A stretch of 64,000 nt of DNA from Clostridia bacterium (GCA_017397895.1 JAFQHP010000019.1:34373-98372), one strand, 5' to 3'; shown: positions 35,441-44,904, counted from the first letter of the stretch. Translations and numbers: made by a program. Notes: generated by a model not told the origin, from the sequence alone.

Positions 35441-38400
35441 GGATATGAACATCCGCAAAGTGCTGGTGATCGGCAGCGGCCCCATCGTCATCGGCCAGGC
35501 GGCGGAATTTGACTATGCCGGGGCCCAGGCCTGCCGGGTGCTGCGGGAAGAAGGCATCAATGTGGTGCTGGTCAATTCCAACCCCGCCACCATCATGACC
35601 GATCATCACCTGGCGGACGAAATTTATCTGGAGCCCCTGAACAAGGAAACCATCCGGCGCATCATCGAAAAGGAGCGGCCGGACGCTTTGCTTGCGGGGC
35701 TTGGGGGCCAGACGGGCCTGACCCTGGCCATGCAGCTTTCCAAGGACGGCACGCTTGCGGAATTTGGCGTGAAATTGCTTGGCACCGACCGGGAGGCCAT
35801 CGACAAGGCGGAGGACCGGGAATTGTTCCGGGATACCATGCAAAAAATCGGCCAGCCCTGCGTGCCCTCGGGCATTGCCAACGATGTGGAAGCATCCCTG
35901 CAGATCGCGGATGAAATCGGCTATCCCGTCATTGTGCGCCCGGCGTTCACGTTGGGCGGCTCCGGCGGCGGCATTGCGGCGGATGCGGATGAACTGAAGC
36001 TCACCGCCAAGGCCGGGCTGGATGTGTCCCCCATCCATCAGATTCTGGTGGAAAAATGCATTTCCGGCTGGAAGGAAATTGAATTTGAAACCATGCGGGA
36101 CAGCCTGGGCAATGCCATTGCCATCTGCTCCATGGAAAATGTGGACCCCGTGGGCGTTCACACCGGGGATTCCATCGTGGTGGCCCCGGCGCTGACCTTG
36201 TCTCCCAAAGAATACAAAATGCTGCATGATGCGGCGCTGGAAATGGTGGATGCGCTGGGCATCATCGGCGGCTGCAACTGCCAGTTTGCCCTGAACCCCA
36301 ATTCCTTTGAATATGCGGTGATTGAGGTGAACCCAAGGGTTTCCCGCTCCTCCGCCCTGGCCAGCAAGGCCACCGGCTATCCCATTGCGAAGATGACCAC
36401 CCGGCTGGCCCTTGGCTATACCCTCAATGAAGTGATGAACGATATCACGAAAAAAACCAGCGCCTGCTTTGAGCCGGCGGTGGATTACATCGTGGTGAAA
36501 TTCCCCAAATGGCCCTTTGAAAAGTTTGCCAACGCCAGCCGCCGGCTGGGCACCCAGATGAAGGCCACCGGCGAAGTGATGGCCATCGGGCAGACCTTTG
36601 AAGAAGGCCTGATGAAGGCCGTCCGGGGCGCAGAGATCGGCCTGGACAGCCTGAACGCCCTGCCCACCGACGATGCGCCGGTATTGGAGCGGCTGGCCCG
36701 GCAGGATGACCGGCGGCTGTTCACCGTGTTTGAAGCGCTGAAAAAGGGCGTTTCCGTGGAAGAAATTTTCGGTATCACGAAAATTGACCCCTGGTTTTTG
36801 AACCGCCTTGAGCATCTGGCCCGGTTTGAAGAAACGCTGCAGAAAGCACCCTTCACCGATGCATTGTACCGGGAAGCCAAGCGCCTTGGCTACCCGGACC
36901 GGGTGATCGCAAGGTTCACCGGCGTAAGTGTATTGCCGGAAAGCAGCTTTTCCTACCAGATGGTGGATACCTGTGCCGGGGAATATGCGGCAAAAACCCC
37001 CTATTTCTATTCCTCCTTCGGCAATTTCTGCGAAAGCCGGGCCATGCAGCGCAGCGGCAAGCCCGTCATTATGGTGCTGGGAAGCGGCCCCATCCGCATC
37101 GGCCAGGGGATTGAGTTTGACTACAGCTCCGTCCATTCGGTGTGGACGCTGCAGCAAATGGGCTATGACGTGGTGATCGTCAACAATAACCCCGAAACCG
37201 TCTCCACCGACTATGACACCGCCGACCGGCTGTATTTCGAACCCCTGACCCCGGAGGACGTGATGAACATCATCCGGGTGGAATACCCGGTGGGGGTGGT
37301 GGTGGCCTTCGGCGGGCAAACCGCCATCAAGCTGACCGGCTTCCTGGACAAGATGGGCATCCCCATTTTAGGCACCTCCGCCGAGGGCATTGATACCGCA
37401 GAGGACCGGGCCAAGTTTGACGCGCTGCTGGAATCCTTCAGCATCCGACGGCCTCAGGGCATGGGCGTGAATACGGTGGAGGAAGCACTGATGGCCGCAG
37501 AAACGCTGGGCTATCCCGTGCTGCTTCGCCCTTCCTACGTCATTGGCGGCCAGAACATGACCATCTCCCGCAACCCGGAAACCACCCGCCGCTATATGGA
37601 AAATATCCTTTCCGGCGGCATTGAAAACCCGGTGCTGGTGGACCAGTATATGCCCGGCACGGAGCTGGAAGTGGACGCCATTTCCGATGGCGAAAGCGTA
37701 TTGATCCCCGGCATTATGGAGCATATTGAGCGGGCTGGCGTGCATTCCGGCGACAGTATTTCCGTCTATCCTCCCTGTACCCTCAATGATACCCACCTGG
37801 AGAAGGTGGTGGATTGCTCCCAGAAGCTGGCCCTGGCCCTGAAAACCAAGGGCCTGATCAACATCCAGTACCTGATCTGGCAGGACGAACTGTATGTGAT
37901 TGAAGTGAACCCCAGGGCTTCCCGCACCGTGCCCTACATCAGCAAGGTGACGGGCGTACCCATGGTGGACCTGGCCAGCCGGGTGATGCTGGGCGAACGT
38001 CTGGCAGATATGGGCTACGGCACGGGACTCTACCGCACGCCGCCCTACTGTGCGGTGAAGGTGCCGGTGTTCAGTTTTGAAAAGCTCAACGACGCCAATT
38101 CCATCCTGGGCCCGGAAATGAAATCCACCGGCGAAGTGCTGGGCATTGGCAAAACGGTGGAGGAAGCCCTGTTCAAGGGCCTCACTGCCGCAGGCTTCAC
38201 CGTGCCTTCCGTCCATGACGGGAAAAAGCCGGGGATGCTCATCAGCGTGGAGGAAAACGATTATCCCGAAATCATTTCCCTGGCCCGGCGCTTTTTCGAC
38301 CTGGGCCTCACCCTCTATGCCACCAGCGGTACCGCTGCGGCCATTGAAAAAATGGGCGTTCGGGTGCAGGCGGTGAAGAACGCCACCGAGGACGGCCAAT

Positions 38401-39467
38401 TGATGCAGCTGCTGGAGGAGGGGAACATTGCCTACATCCTCTACACCGGCGCCGTAAAGGATGCTACAGTGGGGGACTACATCCTGCTGCACAAGCGGGC
38501 CATGCAGCTGGGCATTCCCTGCATCACCTCCGTGGATACGGCAGACGCCCTGGCGAAAATGCTGGAAAGCCGCTTCAATGCGCAAAATACGGAGCTGGTG
38601 GATATCAACCGTATGCGCGCCTGGCGGCAGAAGATTGCCTTCGCCAAGATGCAGTCCTGCGGCAATGACTATATCTTCATCGAAAACTTTGACGGCCGCA
38701 TCACCTGCCCGGAAAGCCTGTGCGTCAGCCTCTGTGCGCCCCACTACGGCATTGGCGGCGACGGCATTGTGCTGATGGAAAACAGCCGCATTGCCGATGC
38801 GAAAATGCGCACCTTCAACCGGGACGGCAGCGAAGGCCGCATGGCGGGCAACAACATCCGCTGCATGGCCAAATATCTCTACGACAAGGGCTACATCCGC
38901 AGCAGCCGCATGACCATCGAAGTGGGCGGCAGGGCCTACAGCCTGAAATTGTACCTGCGAAACGGCCAGGTGTCCTCCGTTTGTGTGGACATGGGGAAGG
39001 CGGATCTGTGGGCAAAGCATCTGCCGGCCCATGTGGATGCGGAGCGGATGATCGGCTATCCTCTGACGGTGGGGGGCGAAACCTACCCCGTCACCTGCGT
39101 TTCCATGGGCAACCCCCATTGCGTTTTGTTTCCCGAAGCGCCGGACGGCATGGAGCTGAAGAAAATCGGCCCGCTGTTTGAGCACGCAAAGGAATTCCCC
39201 GAAAGGATCAATACGGAGTTTGTGCGGGTGGTGAACCCCACCACGCTCCGGGTCCGGGTGTGGGAGCGGGGCAGCGGCGAAACCTACGCCTGCGGCACCG
39301 GCGCCTGTGCGGCGGTGGTGGCGGCGGTGGAAATGGGCTACTGCGAAAAGGACACCCAGGTGACCGTCCACCTCAAGGGCGGCCCCCTGTATGTGACTTA
39401 CTCTGACCGGGGCGTGACCCTTACCGGCCACACCACCCTGGTGTACGAAGGCACTTTTGAATACTGA
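35433..39467 (+). CDS. carB: Carbamoyl-phosphate synthase large subunit fused to a DapF-like epimerase domain
   Basis: This is one open frame of 1344 residues. Residues 1-1065 are a full CarB: two ATP-grasp halves (GSGPIVIGQAAEFDYAG at the start, VIVRPAFTLGGSGGG, then GSGPIRIGQGIEFDYSS and VLLRPSYVIGGQNM) and the C-terminal regulatory domain (TSGTAAAIEKMGVRV). From about residue 1067 a complete diaminopimelate epimerase domain follows (FAKMQSCGNDYIFIENFDG; HYGIGGDGIVLME; ERGSGETYACGTGACAA). The second catalytic cysteine is kept (C1287), but the first, in the MCGNG.RC motif, is alanine (MAGNNIRC, A1138). No ribosome site precedes the internal ATGs, so the parts are made as one chain. The ATG at 35433 overlaps carA. 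Confidence 0.95.
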   Translation: MPKDMNIRKVLVIGSGPIVIGQAAEFDYAGAQACRVLREEGINVVLVNSNPATIMTDHHLADEIYLEPLNKETIRRIIEKERPDALLAGLGGQTGLTLAMQLSKDGTLAEFGVKLLGTDREAIDKAEDRELFRDTMQKIGQPCVPSGIANDVEASLQIADEIGYPVIVRPAFTLGGSGGGIAADADELKLTAKAGLDVSPIHQILVEKCISGWKEIEFETMRDSLGNAIAICSMENVDPVGVHTGDSIVVAPALTLSPKEYKMLHDAALEMVDALGIIGGCNCQFALNPNSFEYAVIEVNPRVSRSSALASKATGYPIAKMTTRLALGYTLNEVMNDITKKTSACFEPAVDYIVVKFPKWPFEKFANASRRLGTQMKATGEVMAIGQTFEEGLMKAVRGAEIGLDSLNALPTDDAPVLERLARQDDRRLFTVFEALKKGVSVEEIFGITKIDPWFLNRLEHLARFEETLQKAPFTDALYREAKRLGYPDRVIARFTGVSVLPESSFSYQMVDTCAGEYAAKTPYFYSSFGNFCESRAMQRSGKPVIMVLGSGPIRIGQGIEFDYSSVHSVWTLQQMGYDVVIVNNNPETVSTDYDTADRLYFEPLTPEDVMNIIRVEYPVGVVVAFGGQTAIKLTGFLDKMGIPILGTSAEGIDTAEDRAKFDALLESFSIRRPQGMGVNTVEEALMAAETLGYPVLLRPSYVIGGQNMTISRNPETTRRYMENILSGGIENPVLVDQYMPGTELEVDAISDGESVLIPGIMEHIERAGVHSGDSISVYPPCTLNDTHLEKVVDCSQKLALALKTKGLINIQYLIWQDELYVIEVNPRASRTVPYISKVTGVPMVDLASRVMLGERLADMGYGTGLYRTPPYCAVKVPVFSFEKLNDANSILGPEMKSTGEVLGIGKTVEEALFKGLTAAGFTVPSVHDGKKPGMLISVEENDYPEIISLARRFFDLGLTLYATSGTAAAIEKMGVRVQAVKNATEDGQLMQLLEEGNIAYILYTGAVKDATVGDYILLHKRAMQLGIPCITSVDTADALAKMLESRFNAQNTELVDINRMRAWRQKIAFAKMQSCGNDYIFIENFDGRITCPESLCVSLCAPHYGIGGDGIVLMENSRIADAKMRTFNRDGSEGRMAGNNIRCMAKYLYDKGYIRSSRMTIEVGGRAYSLKLYLRNGQVSSVCVDMGKADLWAKHLPAHVDAERMIGYPLTVGGETYPVTCVSMGNPHCVLFPEAPDGMELKKIGPLFEHAKEFPERINTEFVRVVNPTTLRVRVWERGSGETYACGTGACAAVVAAVEMGYCEKDTQVTVHLKGGPLYVTYSDRGVTLTGHTTLVYEGTFEY

Positions 39468-39473
39468 TACAGC

Positions 39474-39506
39474 AAAAGGCGGCAGAGCATTTCTTCCGCC
39501 TTTTTT
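39474..39506 (+). terminator. Terminator of the arginine operon
   Basis: AAAAGGCGG (39474-39482), 13-nt loop, CCGCC (39496-39500) and six T. Confidence 0.85.
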
Positions 39507-39534
39507 CAAACAATGCATGAAGGGAAAATGACCG

Positions 39535-40185
39535 ATGAACATTCTGGGAAAGGCGTACGCCCTGTGCATTTTCGATTTTGACGGAGTCATCCTGGATACG
39601 GAAAAATACCATTACATGGCCTGGCGGGACGTGTTTGCAGGGCAGGGCGTTATGCTGACCACGGAAGAATACCTGCCCCTGAAAAGCACCGGCAGGGAAT
39701 GCATCATTGAAGCGGTATGCCGCCGGTTTTCCCTTTCCCTTTCCCGGGAGCAAAAGAAAATGCTGGCCGAAGAAAAAGGAAAGCGGTATGCGGTGCATGC
39801 CGCTGCCATCTCCCGGAAGGACCTGATCGGCGGGGTGGAACAATATCTTCAGCTTTTGCGCCGGATGGGCTGCAAAACGGTGATTGCCACATCCAGCCTG
39901 GCGGCAAAGCAGTATCTTGAGGCCTTCGGGCTGGAGGGGTATTTCGACGGGGTGTACGACGGCAGCCTGCCCCTGAAAAAGAAGCCGGCGCCGGATCTTT
40001 TTTTGCATATTGCAAAGGAGCAGCAGGTGGCACCGGAGCAATGCTTGGTGTTTGAAGATTCTCTGGCGGGCATTGAAGGAGCCTTGCATGCCGGGATGGA
40101 CGTGGTGGCCGTCGGCGGCATCCGGGCGGAGAAGGCCCGAAAATGCGTGGAGGATTTTCTTCCGCTGATCCCGGAAACCTGCTGA
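39535..40185 (+). CDS. HAD family phosphatase/phosphomutase (beta-phosphoglucomutase-like)
   Basis: The 216-residue protein starts CIFDFDGVILDTEKYH, with the DxD nucleophile pair and the DGV(I/L)DTE signature of the beta-phosphoglucomutase subgroup. Motif II is ATSSLA, motif III the lysine in KKKPAPDLF, and motif IV VFEDSLAGIEGA. An alpha-helical cap lies between motifs I and II (KSTGRECIIEAV). The substrate is likely a sugar phosphate. It follows the terminator of the arginine operon and no promoter stands out, so low-level readthrough is possible. Confidence 0.88.
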   Translation: MNILGKAYALCIFDFDGVILDTEKYHYMAWRDVFAGQGVMLTTEEYLPLKSTGRECIIEAVCRRFSLSLSREQKKMLAEEKGKRYAVHAAAISRKDLIGGVEQYLQLLRRMGCKTVIATSSLAAKQYLEAFGLEGYFDGVYDGSLPLKKKPAPDLFLHIAKEQQVAPEQCLVFEDSLAGIEGALHAGMDVVAVGGIRAEKARKCVEDFLPLIPETC

Positions 40186-40235
40186 AATGCAGTACCAATT
40201 TGCACCTTTGCGGCGTCAAATGGCAGCAGCTTTTG

Positions 40236-40264
40236 TTGACAAAGATGCGGTAAAATGGCATAAT
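40236..40264 (+). promoter_or_regulatory. Promoter of DUF3842 and ECF genes
   Basis: TTGACA (40236-40241), 17 bp, CATAAT (40259-40264). Confidence 0.78.
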
Positions 40265-40295
40265 GAACGGGATGCAAAAGGAGGTGTTTTTGCCG

Positions 40296-40718
40296 ATGCA
40301 TATTCTGATCATTGACGGCCAGAGCGGCCGGATGGGCGCCCAGCTGATTGAAGGGCTGCGGAAAGCCGGACTGAATGAAAAGCATGTTGTCACCGCCATC
40401 GGGACCAATGCGCTGGCCACCAGCGCTATGCTGAAGGCCGGGGCCGATCAGGCTGCCACCGGGGAAAACGCCGTGCTGGTGCAGTGCAAAAAGGCGGATA
40501 TCATTGCCGGGCCTTTGGGCATTGTGCTGGCTGATGCGCTTCTTGGGGAAATTACCCCGCAAATGGCAGTGGCCGTGGGGCAAAGCGACGCCCGGCGGGT
40601 GCTGCTGCCGGTGACCCAATGCAAAAGCACAGTGGTGGGCACGGGGAACATGACCCGCGCTCAGCTGGTGGATGAGGCCGCAGCCCGGATCATCATGCTG
40701 TGCACCGAAAATGGATAA
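40296..40718 (+). CDS. DUF3842 family protein
   Basis: The 140-residue protein has a Rossmann-like start (ILIIDGQSGRMGAQLIEGL) and a middle ADIIAGPLGIVLADALLGEITP that match DUF3842, a clostridial family of unknown function. No catalytic motif is visible. The start is ATG 40296; an in-frame TTG at 40290 is 5 nt after AGGAGG and is an alternative. The ECF S component gene follows after 60 bp, so the two are probably co-transcribed, which hints at a role linked with cofactor or vitamin handling. Confidence 0.8.
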   Translation: MHILIIDGQSGRMGAQLIEGLRKAGLNEKHVVTAIGTNALATSAMLKAGADQAATGENAVLVQCKKADIIAGPLGIVLADALLGEITPQMAVAVGQSDARRVLLPVTQCKSTVVGTGNMTRAQLVDEAAARIIMLCTENG

Positions 40719-40778
40719 ACGGCGCATCCAGTGCGCTTCTCCCGTCTGAGACAGGAAATAACAAAAGGGAGAACATCC

Positions 40779-41324
40779 ATGAACCTGAACGCAACCCGTA
40801 TCCAGAAGCTGACCCTGGCTGCCGTGTGCCTGGCTTTGTGCCTGGTATTGCCGTTTTTGACGGCCAATATTCCCCAGATCGGCAGCGCCTTATGCCCCAT
40901 GCACATCCCGGTATTTTTGTGCGCCTTTGTATGCGGCCCCTGGTGGGCGGCGGCTGTGGGCGCCATGGCGCCGGCGGTGCGGTTTTTGCTGGTGGGTATG
41001 CCGCCCCTGTTCCCAACCGGCCTTGCCATGTGCTTTGAATTGGCGGCCTATGGGCTGATTGCAGGCATGCTGTACCATCTGCTGCCGAAAAAGCCCCGGT
41101 ACATTTATGCGGCGCTGCTTTGCGCCATGCTGGGGGGACGCATTGTGTGGGGCATTGCCCGGGTGGTCATGAGCGGCGTTTCCGGCGAAGCCTTTACCTG
41201 GGCGGCCTTCTTGGCCGGGGCCTTTACCAACGCCGTGCCCGGGATGATCTTGCATATTGCATTGATCCCCGTGGTTGTGATGGCGCTGCAGCGCGCCCTG
41301 CCCTGGATGAAAAAAGGAAACTGA
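40779..41324 (+). CDS. ECF transporter S component (substrate unknown)
   Basis: The 181-residue protein has about six membrane helices. It belongs to the ECF S-component superfamily: the block IGSALCPMHIPVFLCAFVCG followed by FLLVGMPPLFPTGLAMCFELA is a known pattern of vitamin-uptake subunits in clostridia. The substrate cannot be assigned. ECF A and T subunits are not in the window. The ATG at 40779 follows AAGGGAG. It is convergent with the TIR-FtsK gene, with a shared terminator between them. Confidence 0.82.
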   Translation: MNLNATRIQKLTLAAVCLALCLVLPFLTANIPQIGSALCPMHIPVFLCAFVCGPWWAAAVGAMAPAVRFLLVGMPPLFPTGLAMCFELAAYGLIAGMLYHLLPKKPRYIYAALLCAMLGGRIVWGIARVVMSGVSGEAFTWAAFLAGAFTNAVPGMILHIALIPVVVMALQRALPWMKKGN

Positions 41325-41340
41325 ATTTGTAAGCAATGAA

Positions 41341-41391
41341 AAAAAGACGCAGGAGAGAAGAAAATTTCTCCTGTGTCTTTTTGTGTTCGTT
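41341..41391. terminator. Bidirectional terminator between the ECF gene and the TIR-FtsK gene
   Basis: AAAAAGACGCAGGAGA pairs with TCTCCTGTGTCTTTTT around a GAAGAAAATT loop. Both strands end in a T-run. Confidence 0.88.
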
Positions 41392-41395
41392 TGTT

Positions 41396-43063
41396 TTATT
41401 GCGCGGCCCTTTTACTAAGGTAATCAGCTGCCCTGCCCGCTTCCTCCTCCGATACATAGCAGCCCTGCACCCGCATGGGGCTGAAGCTGCCGGCGGGGGC
41501 GTAGAGCATATCGCCGCGGCCCATCAGCTTTTCGGCGCCGGACCGGTCCAGAAGATGGCGGCTGTCCTCTGCATTGACACAGCAAAAGCCGATCCGGCTG
41601 GGAATACTGGCCCGGATGAGCCCGGTGATCACCTGGGGGGAGCACCGCAGGGAGGCAATGACCAGATGAATGCCTGCAGCACGGCCCAACTGGGCAAGGC
41701 GGCAGATGGCTTCCTCCGCTTCCTTTTTGCATACCATCATCAGATCGGACAATTCGTCCATCACAAACACGATGCGGGGCAGCTTATCCCGGCCCGGCTG
41801 CAGCTTTTCGTTATAACTGTCCACATTGCGCACCCCGGCTTCCTGGAAGAGGGAATAGCGGCGCATCATTTCCTCCAATGTTTCCTGCAGCAGGGTGCAG
41901 GTTTGGTAGGGGTCGCCGGTGATGTCGCTGCGCAGGTGGGGCAGGCCCCTGTACATGGGCATTTCCGCCCCGGTGGGGTCGTAGAGGATCAGCTGCAGAT
42001 CCTCCGGTCCGTTGCGGTACAGAAGGGACAGCAGCATGCTGTGGATGCACACGGATTTGCCGGAGCCTGTAACCCCGCCCAGCAGCACATGGGGCATTCT
42101 GGCCAGATCGCAGATGACGGGCTTGCCCGCTATATCCACGCCCAGCGCCATCGGCAGCGCGCCCTTTGCGTATTGCATTTCTTCGGATTGGAGCACTTCC
42201 CGCAGGGTGATGGTGCGGCGCTGCTTCCGGGGCACCTCCAGGCCGATGAGGGAGGTGCCGGGAATGGGAACTTCCAGGCGGATGTTCCACGCGTCCAGCT
42301 CCAGGGCGATATTTTGTTCCATGGCCTGTATATCTTTGATGCGTACAGTGCTGCCAAAGGCCAGCTCATACCGGCTGACGGCGGGGCCGTGGGTGATTTT
42401 GTGGATCCGGACGGGAAGAGCGGCTGCCTGGAAAAGGGCTGTCAGCTTTTCCGTGCGGGCATTTTCCTGTTCGTTTGCAGGCAATTCAGGGGCCGGTTCA
42501 CGCAGCAGCAAAAGGGGAAAATGCCCTTCCGTTACCGGGGCCTTGGGCGTGGCTTTTGCCGCCGCCACCTTTACGGGCGCTGGGGCGGGAGCTTTTTTTG
42601 CCCGGGGGCTTCCGTCCCCGGGATTGCCCGGCGTCAGGCAGGCGCCGATGCCCTGGGCCTGGAAGAGCTTTTTGTAAAATGCGTCTTCGTCCTGGTAGGC
42701 ATATTTGTGAATGGCCTGGATGCGGGACAAGCGCATCTGCATGCCGTCGGGCAATGTGACCTGCTGCAGATATACCAGCACCCGGGGCTTATTCAGGTTC
42801 CGGGCATAGTCCAGCTCGTCCTTGCAATATTCCGACGCCAGATATTCTTCGCTCATCAGCGCCATGAAATAGCTGCAGCCCTTTACGTGGGCGGCGATGA
42901 TTTCGGCAAACTCGGTGCCGGGGTCAATGCCCTCGTCATACCACACCCGGTATCCGGCCAGCGAAAGGCGGCGGATGATGGGAAGGGCAGCTGCATCGTT
43001 TTTATGGGCATAGCTGAAAAAGATATAGGGTTCATTTCCCTCATAAGGCTGAACTTTCTGCAT
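41396..43063 (-). CDS. TIR domain fused to FtsK/SpoIIIE DNA translocase motor
   Basis: The 555-residue protein has an N-terminal TIR domain (about 11-135: YIFFSYAHKNDA, VWYDEGIDPGTEF, and EYCKDELDYA, in which E83 fits the NADase glutamate). An Ala/Pro/Lys linker follows (about 150-178), then an FtsK alpha domain (about 200-300) and the RecA-like FtsK/SpoIIIE motor. Walker A is GGVTGSGKS (329-337) and Walker B IVFVMDE (431-437). SPQVITGLIRASIPSRIGF and GAEKLMGRGDMLY are motor signatures. It has no N-terminal membrane helices and ends where the DNA-reading gamma domain would begin. The usual QRP of the motor is LRC (472-474). The ATG at 43063 follows AAAGGAG, 34 bp after mnmG. A defence role is inferred. 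Confidence 0.9.
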   Translation of the reverse strand: MQKVQPYEGNEPYIFFSYAHKNDAAALPIIRRLSLAGYRVWYDEGIDPGTEFAEIIAAHVKGCSYFMALMSEEYLASEYCKDELDYARNLNKPRVLVYLQQVTLPDGMQMRLSRIQAIHKYAYQDEDAFYKKLFQAQGIGACLTPGNPGDGSPRAKKAPAPAPVKVAAAKATPKAPVTEGHFPLLLLREPAPELPANEQENARTEKLTALFQAAALPVRIHKITHGPAVSRYELAFGSTVRIKDIQAMEQNIALELDAWNIRLEVPIPGTSLIGLEVPRKQRRTITLREVLQSEEMQYAKGALPMALGVDIAGKPVICDLARMPHVLLGGVTGSGKSVCIHSMLLSLLYRNGPEDLQLILYDPTGAEMPMYRGLPHLRSDITGDPYQTCTLLQETLEEMMRRYSLFQEAGVRNVDSYNEKLQPGRDKLPRIVFVMDELSDLMMVCKKEAEEAICRLAQLGRAAGIHLVIASLRCSPQVITGLIRASIPSRIGFCCVNAEDSRHLLDRSGAEKLMGRGDMLYAPAGSFSPMRVQGCYVSEEEAGRAADYLSKRAAQ

Positions 43064-43097
43064 AACCGCCGCTCCTTTCGTGTTTTGTATGTCGCCT

Positions 43098-44864
43098 TCA
43101 GGCCTGCAGCCGCTTCAGCCACACCGTCAGTACCGCAATATCCGCCGGGGAAACCCCGGGGATGCGGCTGGCCTGGCCCAGGCTCAGGGGCCGGGCGTCG
43201 GTGAGCTTTTGCCGGGCCTCCAGGCGCAGGGAGGTGAGGCTGTTGTAATCCAGATCCGGGGGCAGCAGCGCTTCCTCCATGGCCCGGGCGGACTTGATCT
43301 GGGCCATTTCCCGCTGCAGGTACCCTTCGTATTTGATCTGGATGCGGGCCTGCTCCGTGGCGGCGGCGTTGTAGCCCCATTCGGCGGGAATTTCCACCTG
43401 GGCTTCGGGCCGCTTCATTTCTTTGGCCATGCCGTTTTCCTGCAGGCGGCGGATCAATTCCTGGGTATCTTTGGCCTTCTGCTGGGTGCGGCGCATACGC
43501 TCGTCCGTGGCCAGGCCGATTTTGTGGGCCCGCTCCGTCAGGCGCAGGTCCGCATTATCCTGACGCAGGTACAGCCTATGTTCCGCCCGGCTGGTCATCA
43601 TGCGGTAGGGTTCGTCGGTGCCCTTGGTGGTGAGATCATCCACCATCACGCCGATATAGGCCTGGTCCCTCGTCAGCAGGAAGGGCTCTTTTTCCTTGCA
43701 ATAGAGCGCTGCATTGATGCCGGCATAAATGCCCTGGGCAGCAGCCTCCTCATAGCCGGAGGTGCCGTTCACCTGGCCTGCCATGTACAGCCCCGGGATG
43801 TGCTTGGCCCCCAGGTGGGGGGTAAGGGTCATGGGGTCGATACAATCGTATTCGATGGCATAGGCAAGACGCGTGATCTGGCATTTTTCCAGGCCGGGAA
43901 TGGTGCGGTACATTTCCCACTGCACGTCCTCCGGCATGGAGGTACTCATCCCCTGCACATACCATTCGGGGTAGCCGCCCCCTTCCGGTTCCAGGAAGAT
44001 CTGGTGCCGGTCCTTATCGGCAAAGCGGACGATTTTCGTTTCGATGGAGGGGCAGTACCGGGCGCCGATGCCGGTGATGGAACCTGTGAACATGGGGGCC
44101 CGGTGCAGATTCTGGCGGATGATTTCGTGGGTGCGTTCGTTGGTCCAGGTGAGATAGCAGTTCACCTTGTTTTTCACGCCCCCGTCGGTCATGAAGGAGA
44201 AGGGAACTGGGGGCTCATCCCCGGGCTGGGGGGTCATTTTTTCAAAATCGATGGAATTGGCGGCCACTCGGGCCGGGGTGCCCGTCTTGAACCGGCGGAT
44301 TTCAAAGCCCAGGTCCATCAGCGACTGGGTCAGCTGCCCGGCCGGCATCAGCCCCTGGGGGCCGGCCTCCCACTGGGCTTCGCCGATGATGATGCGGCTT
44401 TTCAGGTACACGCCGGTGCACACCACCGCTGCCCGGCAATCAATCATATCGCCGGAGAGGGTTTTCACGCCGCAGACAGCGCCGTTCCTGGTCATGATCT
44501 GTGCGGCTTCCCCCTGGCGGAGGGTCAGGTTTTCCTGGTCAAAGAGGGTGTTCAACATATTCAGGTGATAGCGGCGCTTATCCGCCTGGGCACGCAGGGA
44601 ATGCACCGCCGGGCCCTTGCCCAGGTTCAGCATACGGCTCTGCAGGGTTACTTTATCCGCTGCCAGGCCCATTTCGCCCCCCAGTGCGTCCACTTCCCGC
44701 ACCAGATGGCCCTTGCCGGTGCCGCCGATGGAGGGGTTGCAGGGCATCAGGGCCACGGACTCCAGGTTCATGGTAAGCAGCACTGTATCAAGCCCCATCC
44801 GGGCGCAGCAAAGGGCTGCTTCACAGCCGGCATGACCGGCGCCGATGACGACCACTGTGGCCAT
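43098..44864 (-). CDS. mnmG: tRNA uridine-34 carboxymethylaminomethyl-modifying enzyme MnmG (GidA)
   Basis: The 588-residue FAD protein begins [21 protein letters not shown] and has the conserved [24 protein letters not shown] block. It works with MnmE to modify the wobble uridine of several tRNAs. The C-terminal domain ([28 protein letters not shown]), needed for MnmE binding, is present. At 588 residues it is somewhat shorter than the common 620-630. mnmE is not adjacent; instead the TIR-FtsK gene follows 34 bp downstream and probably shares the transcript. Confidence 0.97.
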   Translation of the reverse strand: MATVVVIGAGHAGCEAALCCARMGLDTVLLTMNLESVALMPCNPSIGGTGKGHLVREVDALGGEMGLAADKVTLQSRMLNLGKGPAVHSLRAQADKRRYHLNMLNTLFDQENLTLRQGEAAQIMTRNGAVCGVKTLSGDMIDCRAAVVCTGVYLKSRIIIGEAQWEAGPQGLMPAGQLTQSLMDLGFEIRRFKTGTPARVAANSIDFEKMTPQPGDEPPVPFSFMTDGGVKNKVNCYLTWTNERTHEIIRQNLHRAPMFTGSITGIGARYCPSIETKIVRFADKDRHQIFLEPEGGGYPEWYVQGMSTSMPEDVQWEMYRTIPGLEKCQITRLAYAIEYDCIDPMTLTPHLGAKHIPGLYMAGQVNGTSGYEEAAAQGIYAGINAALYCKEKEPFLLTRDQAYIGVMVDDLTTKGTDEPYRMMTSRAEHRLYLRQDNADLRLTERAHKIGLATDERMRRTQQKAKDTQELIRRLQENGMAKEMKRPEAQVEIPAEWGYNAAATEQARIQIKYEGYLQREMAQIKSARAMEEALLPPDLDYNSLTSLRLEARQKLTDARPLSLGQASRIPGVSPADIAVLTVWLKRLQA

Positions 44865-44904
44865 AGTTTATCCCTCCTGAAATACACAAACATATACGCT
44901 ACCG

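Noticed and set aside
38590..38660. CarB-DapF as a sequencing or frameshift artefact
   Set aside because: The frame is continuous with normal codon use across the junction, both domains are complete, and no ribosome site for a separate DapF start is visible. An assembly error is still formally possible.
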